Source: Dehalococcoidia bacterium UBA6627
GTDB taxonomy: Bacteria > Chloroflexota > Dehalococcoidia > UBA2979
Assembly (NCBI GenBank): GCA_002455955.1
Contig: DKLZ01000017.1
Location: forward strand, 1-12,552
Direction: 5' to 3'
Length of the DNA: 12,552 nt
A model generated the notes under the pieces. The model saw only the letters and a program-made list of their open reading frames with translations, was not told the DNA's origin and ran no database searches. Numbering within the stretch: the first letter of the stretch is position 1; each line of letters starts with the position of its first letter. The position numbers were made by a program, and so were the translations under genes. Below are positions 7,416-12,552 of this stretch, piece after piece.

Positions 7416-9017
7416 ATGTCAGATGACGCAGTCGGTGTATTGATCATCGGAGCAGGCGCATCCGGAGGTGCATTCGCATGGAGTATTGCGGATGCTGGGA
7501 TGAGTGTCCTGTGCCTTGAGCAGGGACCATGGATGAAGCAGTCTGACTATCCCACGAACAATTTGGATTGGGAATCGCGCGCTGCTACTGAGTTCTCTCC
7601 AAACCCCAACATTCGCAACCGAGAATCTGACTATCCCGTCAACGGAATTGGTACGCCGATCAAACCATTGATGTTCAATGCCGTGGGCGGGAGCACAATT
7701 CTGTGGGCAGCGCATTTTCCACGTCTTACACCTCGCGACTTCAGAGTGCGTACAGACGATGGCGTGGCCGATGATTGGCCAATCGATTACGAAACACTAG
7801 AACCGTTCTTTGCCCTTAATGATCAGATGATGGGTGTATCGGGACTCGCTGGAGATCCTGCATACCCTTACCACGAGCCACCACTGCCTCCTATTCCGTT
7901 CGGTGCGACTGGGAATGTTGTTGCTCGCGGATTTGAGAAACTTGGTTGGCACTGGTGGCCATCCGATAGTGCGATTATCTCGAGGGATTACAACGATCGT
8001 GAGGCCTGTATCAATCTGGGTCCTTGCACTAGTGGTTGTTCTCACGGAGCCAAAGCCAGCACAGACATCACATACTGGCCCATTGCTGAGCGCAAGGGGG
8101 TAGAGCTTCGGACCGGATGTCGTGTTCGCGAAATTACTATCGGTGAGGACGGTATGGCTGACGGTGTCCTGTATTACGACGCAGACGGAGTTCTTCAAGA
8201 GCAAAAGGCTGAGATCGTGGTACTTGCTTCGAACGGTATCGGCACCCCTCGATTGCTGCTGAACTCTGCCAGTGAACGTTATCCCGACGGACTAGCTAAC
8301 AGTAGTGGCCTTGTCGGGAAAAACCTCATGTTCCATCCGTATGCCCAGATCCGCGGTGTGTTTGATGAACCACTCTTTGGTCGTGGCCCTTTGGGTTGTT
8401 CAATCTGGAGTCATGAATTCTATAAGACCGATCGCTCTCGAGGTTTTGTACGTGGTTACTCCTACGAGATCTCGCGCGGTCTTGGTCCTGCTGGCGAAGC
8501 CCTCTATGGCAACGGAATTGGCCGTATTCCCTGGGGGCCTGGGCATCATGAGGCTTGGTCAGAAATTTACAATCACACGGCCGGAATGGTTGGGATTACC
8601 GAGGATCTGCCAGATGAGGCTAATACAGTGACGCTCGATCCCGATCTCACCGATAGTAACGGCATTCCCGCACCGAAGATTACGTATGAGCTGAGTGAAA
8701 ACAGTCACCGCATGCTGGCGCACGCTGAGGAGCGTGGTCAAGAGGCTCTAAGGGCTGCTGGGGCGACTGATACCCACTCGCTCCATGTTATGGAACAGGC
8801 TGGCTGGCACCTCATGGGTACTGCCCGTATGGGTAGCGATCCGAAGACGTCCGTCGTAAACGGATGGGGGCGTGCTCACGATGTCAAGAATCTCTTTATC
8901 ATCGATGGCAGTATTTTTGTAACTTCCGGTGGCGTGAACCCTACCTCGACGATTCAGGCACTTGCCTTATATGTTGCGGATTCCATCAAAAAAAACATTG
9001 GGAACCTGTTCGACTGA
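7416..9017 (+). CDS. GMC-family FAD-dependent oxidoreductase (gluconate 2-dehydrogenase large-subunit type)
   Basis: GMC enzymes oxidise alcohols or sugars with FAD. This 533-residue protein is full length: the dinucleotide-binding GAGASGG is at residues 12-18 with a following acidic LEQG. VGGSTILWAAH near residue 92 is the FAD-contacting segment, and NLGPCTSGCSHGAKAS is a cysteine-containing motif typical of the gluconate/fructose dehydrogenase branch. The C-terminal domain has WHLMGTARMG with catalytic-type His465, and GGVNPTSTIQALAL with Asn508. There is no signal peptide. Its stop shares a base with the next start (TGATG), which encodes the matching small subunit. The substrate is not predictable beyond a hydroxyl-bearing compound. 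The start is supported by a well-placed promoter and the lack of alternatives. Confidence 0.93.
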   Translation: MSDDAVGVLIIGAGASGGAFAWSIADAGMSVLCLEQGPWMKQSDYPTNNLDWESRAATEFSPNPNIRNRESDYPVNGIGTPIKPLMFNAVGGSTILWAAHFPRLTPRDFRVRTDDGVADDWPIDYETLEPFFALNDQMMGVSGLAGDPAYPYHEPPLPPIPFGATGNVVARGFEKLGWHWWPSDSAIISRDYNDREACINLGPCTSGCSHGAKASTDITYWPIAERKGVELRTGCRVREITIGEDGMADGVLYYDADGVLQEQKAEIVVLASNGIGTPRLLLNSASERYPDGLANSSGLVGKNLMFHPYAQIRGVFDEPLFGRGPLGCSIWSHEFYKTDRSRGFVRGYSYEISRGLGPAGEALYGNGIGRIPWGPGHHEAWSEIYNHTAGMVGITEDLPDEANTVTLDPDLTDSNGIPAPKITYELSENSHRMLAHAEERGQEALRAAGATDTHSLHVMEQAGWHLMGTARMGSDPKTSVVNGWGRAHDVKNLFIIDGSIFVTSGGVNPTSTIQALALYVADSIKKNIGNLFD

Positions 9018-9454
9018 TGGTGAACTCGATTTCACCTCTTGACGACATGGTCTTTATGGCCGCCTTTCTTGATACGTTGATTCCCCCTTCCGAAGGGGAT
9101 GATCTTCCTGGAGCTGGCACGCTTGGACTGGCTCCGCAGGTCGTGACTGCTATTACATCTAATGATCGCATTGCGTCAGCTGTGTCAGCGGCTCTTGAGG
9201 TAATTCAGGAACAAGCGACTGATTACGCTGCTCTCGATCTTGATCAACGAGTTGCGATTGTCGGATCAGTTGCTGAAGACCATCCAATGCTGATCTCCAG
9301 TGTGATTCCACCGCTTTACTTTGCTTACTACCAGCACCCGACGGTCCTAATGGGCCTCGGTCTTCCGACGCGTCCGCCTTTCCCTGGTGGATACTCAATC
9401 GATGAAACTGACCCAGATCTTCTCGATCTCTTAAGCGCGAAGGCGTCCAGTTAA
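9017..9454 (+). CDS. Gluconate 2-dehydrogenase subunit 3-like protein
   Basis: The 145-residue product has the signature of the gluconate 2-dehydrogenase subunit 3 family: FLDTLIPPSEGDDLPGAGTL at about residues 17-36, then a helical body and a PPLYFAYYQHPTVL segment. In known complexes this small subunit is needed for maturation, stability or export of the GMC flavoprotein. Members often carry a Tat signal that drags the large subunit out; here the N-terminus (MVNSISPLDDMVFMAAF) has none, so the complex probably stays inside the cell. The frame is open upstream to 8864 within the GMC gene, but ATG 9017 overlaps the GMC stop (TGATG) and begins the family domain directly. A cytochrome c subunit, present in the classic three-part enzyme, is not next to it. 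Confidence 0.85.
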   Translation: MVNSISPLDDMVFMAAFLDTLIPPSEGDDLPGAGTLGLAPQVVTAITSNDRIASAVSAALEVIQEQATDYAALDLDQRVAIVGSVAEDHPMLISSVIPPLYFAYYQHPTVLMGLGLPTRPPFPGGYSIDETDPDLLDLLSAKASS

Positions 9455-9464
9455 ACGAATTGTT

Positions 9465-9488
9465 TGCCGTGTTCATAACAGTTCGGCA
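9465..9488 (+). terminator. Bulged hairpin after the GMC operon, possible terminator
   Basis: TGCCGTGTT (9465-9473) can pair with AACA (9477-9480) and CGGCA (9484-9488), leaving a CAT loop and a three-base bulge (9481-9483). It begins 11 bases after the stop codon. No T-run follows, so the terminator role is uncertain. Confidence 0.3.
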
Positions 9489-9554
9489 TGGTCGATCTCT
9501 GCTTAGTTCTCAGCGGAGGCTGTGTTGTTAGGAGCTATTGTGGTGGAAAGACGT

Positions 9555-9577
9555 GTTAACCATCTGATGCAGTTAAC
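9555..9577. repeat. Two GTTAAC palindromes 17 bases apart upstream of the acyltransferase
   Basis: GTTAAC occurs at 9555-9560 and 9572-9577. Each is a six-base palindrome, and they sit about 80-100 bases before the preferred start of the acyltransferase gene. They could form an operator, but six-base sites arise by chance. Confidence 0.3.
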
Positions 9578-9657
9578 CGCTACGAGGTAGCACATGGGTG
9601 AAGGCGGTATCTCTCTTTGGAGGTCTCCATTCATTCTTTCGTTTAAAATTGGGGATC

Positions 9658-11016
9658 ATGGCAGCAGCAATTTGTCCAGCATGTCAGGAACAGTTAGCCG
9701 TGGGTGTTCAGTTTTGCATTACATGCGGAGCTGAGGTTGAGCATTTCACAGCAGTTTCTTTGTCTGAGCCCCGTCGATACGATCTTGATGCCTTACGCGG
9801 TTTTGCCATGCTACTGGGGATTGTCTTGCATGCCGCAATCCCCTTTATTCCGTATTGGACTAAAGGTGATAGTGGCGGCGAGTTGTTGATGGTTGTTGTC
9901 GGCTGCATTCACGGTTTTCGAATGCCATTATTTTTTATGCTGAGCGGGTTTTTTACCACGATGTTGTGGCGCCGTCGTGGATTACAGGATGTAGTCAAAC
10001 ACCGTCTGCGTCGTGTCGGCCTCCCATTACTTGCAGGAGTGTTTACTGTCCTCCCTCTTGTATGGGCTGGCTGGATTGGCGGATACATAATCAGCGGTAC
10101 GGACGTGGACTACGACCAAACGGCAGAACACTACGCTCAGGAAATCAACGGCGAGCAGCTTAGTAGCGAAATTAAAGATAACGGAGAGGGCGAGGACGTT
10201 CGCAAGCCAGCAAGCGAAGAGTCTGAGAACACATTCGGTTTCGCTCACATGTGGTTTCTCTGGTTCCTTTTATGGATGCTTCCTGGTTTTACAATCATCA
10301 CGGCTGCCACTGGTTGGTTCGGTCGTAAACGGGGTGGTGATCGACTTATACCGTCTCCAATCGTGACTGTGATTCTCTGTACGATTCCTTTCCTCACATT
10401 TATTCCCCAGAACAATATGAACATGGGCGAACCGACCTTTGGGGCCGCCCTTTCCGATACGATCATTCCTAATTGGGATGTTCTTTGCTACTACGTCTGT
10501 TTTTTTGCTTTTGGTGCACTCGTATATGACCGTCGTAACGGTGAAGGTAGACCACTTATCGAATCACTTGGTCGTTACTGGTTCGTTCAACTCACTGTTG
10601 CTCTCTTGCTGTTATTCCCCCTTGGACTATGGCTGATCGGCGAGAACCGAGAACTCGCATCACTCCTACAGGTTGCGTTTGCGTGGATGGCCAGTTTCGG
10701 GCTCATAGGGCTGTTTCATCAGGTTATGTCTGGGGGGAATTTCCGGGTACGCTGGCTCTCTGACGCTTCGTATTGGATGTACCTTCTCCATCTACCCCTT
10801 GTTTTTGTTGCCCAGGGTATTGTGGCGCGCTTTCCCACTCACGCACTCATCAATTTCGTATTCATTTGCGGTATCGTTACTCCGCTTCTACTCCTGTCCT
10901 ATCGTTACCTTGTCAGATATAGCTTCGTAGGTACTCTTCTTAACGGTGCTCGTACGCGCGGTGCCGATGATGCAGAGCGCGTGAAATTGTCTGCTACCAA
11001 TGCCGGACATAGGTAG
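9658..11016 (+). CDS. Zinc-ribbon-fused membrane acyltransferase (acyltransferase-3/OpgC type)
   Basis: Acyltransferase-3 proteins are multi-spanning inner-membrane enzymes that acylate sugars, glucans or lipids. The 452-residue product opens with a zinc ribbon (Cys6/Cys9 and Cys20/Cys23), then RRYDLDALRGFAMLLGIVLH, where Arg47 and His58 give the family's R-x10-H. Around eight to ten hydrophobic segments follow, with GFRMPLFFMLSGFF, a FAHMWFLWFLLWMLP segment and DASYWMYLLHLPL, all typical of the OpgC/MdoC branch. An acidic, poorly hydrophobic insert spans about residues 149-195. The start is uncertain: a GTG at 9598 would add 20 residues, but ATG 9658 puts the ribbon at the N-terminus as expected and lies eight bases after TAAAAT (9644-9649), a possible -10 box of a leaderless transcript. 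The acceptor is unknown and no partner genes adjoin. Confidence 0.85.
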   Translation: MAAAICPACQEQLAVGVQFCITCGAEVEHFTAVSLSEPRRYDLDALRGFAMLLGIVLHAAIPFIPYWTKGDSGGELLMVVVGCIHGFRMPLFFMLSGFFTTMLWRRRGLQDVVKHRLRRVGLPLLAGVFTVLPLVWAGWIGGYIISGTDVDYDQTAEHYAQEINGEQLSSEIKDNGEGEDVRKPASEESENTFGFAHMWFLWFLLWMLPGFTIITAATGWFGRKRGGDRLIPSPIVTVILCTIPFLTFIPQNNMNMGEPTFGAALSDTIIPNWDVLCYYVCFFAFGALVYDRRNGEGRPLIESLGRYWFVQLTVALLLLFPLGLWLIGENRELASLLQVAFAWMASFGLIGLFHQVMSGGNFRVRWLSDASYWMYLLHLPLVFVAQGIVARFPTHALINFVFICGIVTPLLLLSYRYLVRYSFVGTLLNGARTRGADDAERVKLSATNAGHR

Positions 11017-11174
11017 CAGTTCATACATGCGCAGTGATTATTAAAGTGCGTACCGCTGATCCGGCGGCATGATGTAGCGTTTTCAGGAAGCACTGCTCAC
11101 CGCTAAGGTTGGGAAACATTTGCGGAATTGGCGATGACACGGTTACTGGTAGCGCAACCGCAATCGGTAAGTGC

Positions 11175-11250
11175 TGGTAGCAGGGGGCGGAATCGAACCG
11201 CCGACAAAGGGCTTATGAAGCCCCTGCTCTGGCCTCTGAGCTACCCTGCC
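11175..11250 (-). tRNA. tRNA with anticodon CAU (elongator Met; Ile2 possible)
   Basis: A full 76-base cloverleaf folds on the minus strand. The acceptor GGCAGGG pairs with CCCTGCT with a G1-U72 wobble. The D-stem is GCTC/GAGC, and the anticodon stem GGGGC/GCCCT encloses TTCATAA. The T-stem is GGCGG/CCGCC around TTCGATT. Discriminator A73 is followed by an encoded CCA. It is not initiator tRNA, since position 1 pairs with 72 and the three G-C pairs of the initiator anticodon stem are not all G on one strand. CAU could also be a lysidine-modified tRNA-Ile, which sequence alone does not exclude. Confidence 0.93.
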
Positions 11251-11544
11251 TAGCTGATGCCCGAAGGTTATTCTCGATCAGAGAATCACACGGCATTTCC
11301 TTTAGGGGTTTACATGTGTGACTGACCGGCAATAGTTTCCTTCGAATGCGAGGGATATCTTATCGGCGGTATCCCACTTGATCGACTCGATTACGTGAAC
11401 CTCGACTTTCTCATCCAGTCTGTTTAATGGCTAATCGCAAAACCGGTGTCGATCACGAAGTTGATTTCACTTTGCTGAGAGATACGTTTCCCAAACGTAT
11501 CTCCAGATGACGGGTCGACGTAATCCGTTTCGATCTATCCTTAT
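11251..11544. other. Intergenic stretch between tRNA and the right-edge gene
   Basis: No protein frame of useful length was found here. Besides the 11-bp hairpin listed separately, there are two smaller inverted repeats: ATTCTC/GAGAAT around a five-base loop (11270-11286), just upstream of the tRNA, and GGGATA/TATCCC around a 12-base loop (11352-11375). No convincing promoter for the tRNA was recognised. Confidence 0.5.
11479..11503 (-). terminator. Perfect 11-bp hairpin downstream of the right-edge gene
   Basis: Arms GAGATACGTTT (11479-11489) and AAACGTATCTC (11493-11503) are exact complements around a CCC loop. It lies 41 bases past the stop of the minus-strand gene, the place expected for its terminator. 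No T-run follows in that direction (TCAGCAAAG), so it may instead stabilise the mRNA 3' end or bind a protein. Confidence 0.5.
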
Positions 11545-12552
11545 TCAGATCGCCTCTATCTTTCGGGTTATGGCTTTACTTCCACCACCCCAGGTAGGGA
11601 TAAAAGTTGCTTTGATCCCTGTGCCACCAGTAACAGCGATCAGGATGTCGTCTGCGGAGTAGGCAATAGCGACGTCATCCTGATCGCTGGTGCTGTTGGC
11701 AATCCATCTCCCCGGCAGTTTCGCCTCAGCGAACAATGCGTTCTGAAGATTTTTCCGATTCCATCCATGTGCATCCAGCATCTGAGCGCTTTCTGGTGGC
11801 AACAGCACCAATGCTTGTCCGCTACCCAAAGTTCCACCCTCACCCCGGTTCCCGGCGAGAGTCATCGAGTGTGCAAGAGTTGTTGTAAGTTCCTCGGGAT
11901 TGCTGGAAGAGAGCACAACCTCGACGCTTCCGACTGAGGCAATGGCTGTCACTGTGCTGGAAGCAGTTTCGAATCCAAGATTCGTGTGGAGTGGCTCCCA
12001 CGGACTATCAGCCTCATTTTCGGCGATGCACGATCCATATTTTCCTGCTTGCCCTTGAGTGGCCATGTCGCCACTACCCGGTATTGCCAACCCCACGTTT
12101 TGTAGGACAAGTCGTAAAGCACGCCCAATCGTCGCATTCGCACGTGAACCCTGTCCGAGCACGTTATGCCCAGCGTGGATAGCAAGTTCTTTGATAATTG
12201 GGCCGTTGATAATGATCATTGGAGCAGCAGCTCCTGTTGTTGTTTGCACGCCCAGCAAGTTGAATGATGGATCCGCTACTGCGCGCAGAGCAGAGACGAT
12301 CACAGGGAGATAGCGCGACTCGCAACCAGCCATGACCGCGCAGGTTGCAATGTCTTGTAATGTTGGAGAAACGAATGAGGGCATTATCATTTCGAATGCC
12401 GTCAAACGGTCCATTACGCATGGGGCGAGCATTTCAGTGATGCGCCTCGAAGTAGGTGGTACTAACGGTAGTCCATCGCCGAGACCTGCTCGATAGAGAG
12501 CTTCGTTGGCAGCCTCGAAACTATCGATCAAGTCCAAGGTAAGTGCGTTGAT
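11545..12552 (-). CDS. Conserved protein with DGLPLVPPT motif, 5' end outside window
   Basis: At least 335 residues are visible; the frame stays open to the window edge, so the TTG at 12537 need not be the start. I cannot name its function. Visible conserved-looking blocks are DGLPLVPPT near the N-terminus, CAVMAGCESRYLPVIVSALR, FNLLGVQTTTGAAAP, NGPIIKELAIHAGHNVLG, RANATIGRALRLVLQNVG, GKYGSCIAENEADSPWEPLH and a glycine-rich C-terminus (TGGTGIKATFIPTWGGG). From memory, proteins with DGLPVVPPT and an AVMAGC block are frequent in marine and soil bacteria and sit near catabolic and UGSC-motif proteins, but the link is not firm. There are no membrane spans or obvious signal peptide. Cysteines in MAGC and YGSC are candidates for a functional site. 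Confidence 0.7.
   Translation of the reverse strand: MNALTLDLIDSFEAANEALYRAGLGDGLPLVPPTSRRITEMLAPCVMDRLTAFEMIMPSFVSPTLQDIATCAVMAGCESRYLPVIVSALRAVADPSFNLLGVQTTTGAAAPMIIINGPIIKELAIHAGHNVLGQGSRANATIGRALRLVLQNVGLAIPGSGDMATQGQAGKYGSCIAENEADSPWEPLHTNLGFETASSTVTAIASVGSVEVVLSSSNPEELTTTLAHSMTLAGNRGEGGTLGSGQALVLLPPESAQMLDAHGWNRKNLQNALFAEAKLPGRWIANSTSDQDDVAIAYSADDILIAVTGGTGIKATFIPTWGGGSKAITRKIEAI

Noticed and set aside
9594..9734. Short frame starting ATG at 9594 with GAGG six bases upstream
   Set aside because: It overlaps the zinc-ribbon coding region in another frame and its 46-residue translation shows no pattern; the GAGG could be chance or serve the GTG at 9598.
11146..11181. Direct repeat CTGGTAGC at 11146-11153 and 11174-11181, touching the tRNA 3' end, as an attachment-site candidate
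   Set aside because: Eight bases is too short, the copies are only 28 bases apart, and no integrase or foreign genes are present.
1..12552. CRISPR array, insertion sequence or prophage
   Set aside because: No regularly spaced repeats, terminal inverted repeats, transposase, integrase or phage structural genes were seen.

Overview
The window looks like a piece of chromosome from an uncultivated-type bacterium with roughly balanced base composition. Several features together (a double-domain type III CoA-transferase, a DUF1800/DUF1501 pair, a GMC oxidoreductase with its small partner, at least one apparently leaderless start and a CCA-encoding tRNA gene) would fit an actinobacterial lineage such as Acidimicrobiia, or a similar aquatic group. 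No marker gene settles this, so the placement is a low-confidence inference. No phage, transposon, plasmid, integrase or CRISPR signal was seen, and the genes look like ordinary housekeeping or accessory metabolism in compact operons.

Layout. Bases 1-1980 (+) hold the 3' part of a large CaiB/BaiF-type CoA-transferase with two family domains, followed by a possible 49-residue zinc-ribbon microprotein (2028-2177, +). Bases 2212-5863 (+) form a tight three-gene operon: DUF1800 protein, DUF1501 protein (alkaline phosphatase/sulfatase-like fold) and an NHL-repeat beta-propeller. Bases 6029-7203 (-) hold two overlapping genes: a CinA-C-like protein and a HxGH nucleotidyltransferase. The pair resembles, in order and in sequence, the two halves of a single plant protein. 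A 212-base divergent intergenic region separates them from 7416-9454 (+), a GMC oxidoreductase and its gluconate-2-dehydrogenase-subunit-3-like partner. Bases 9658-11016 (+) encode a membrane acyltransferase (acyltransferase-3/OpgC type) with a zinc ribbon fused at the N-terminus. A tRNA gene with anticodon CAU lies at 11175-11250 (-). The right edge (11545-12552, -) is a partial conserved protein with a DGLPLVPPT motif that I cannot assign a function.

How the genes may work together. The DUF1800-DUF1501-NHL block is a recurrent gene partnership of unknown biochemical role. Here none of the three proteins shows an export signal, which is a point of interest. The GMC enzyme plus small subunit is a two-component dehydrogenase without its usual cytochrome partner in view. 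The CoA-transferase and the right-edge protein could belong to carboxylic-acid or xenobiotic catabolism, but nothing in the window fixes a substrate.

The points most worth a second look are the split CinA-like/nucleotidyltransferase pair, the CoA-transferase whose first domain has lost the catalytic aspartate, the well-formed leaderless promoter in front of the GMC gene, the cytosolic-looking DUF1800/DUF1501/NHL operon, and the zinc-ribbon acyltransferase.
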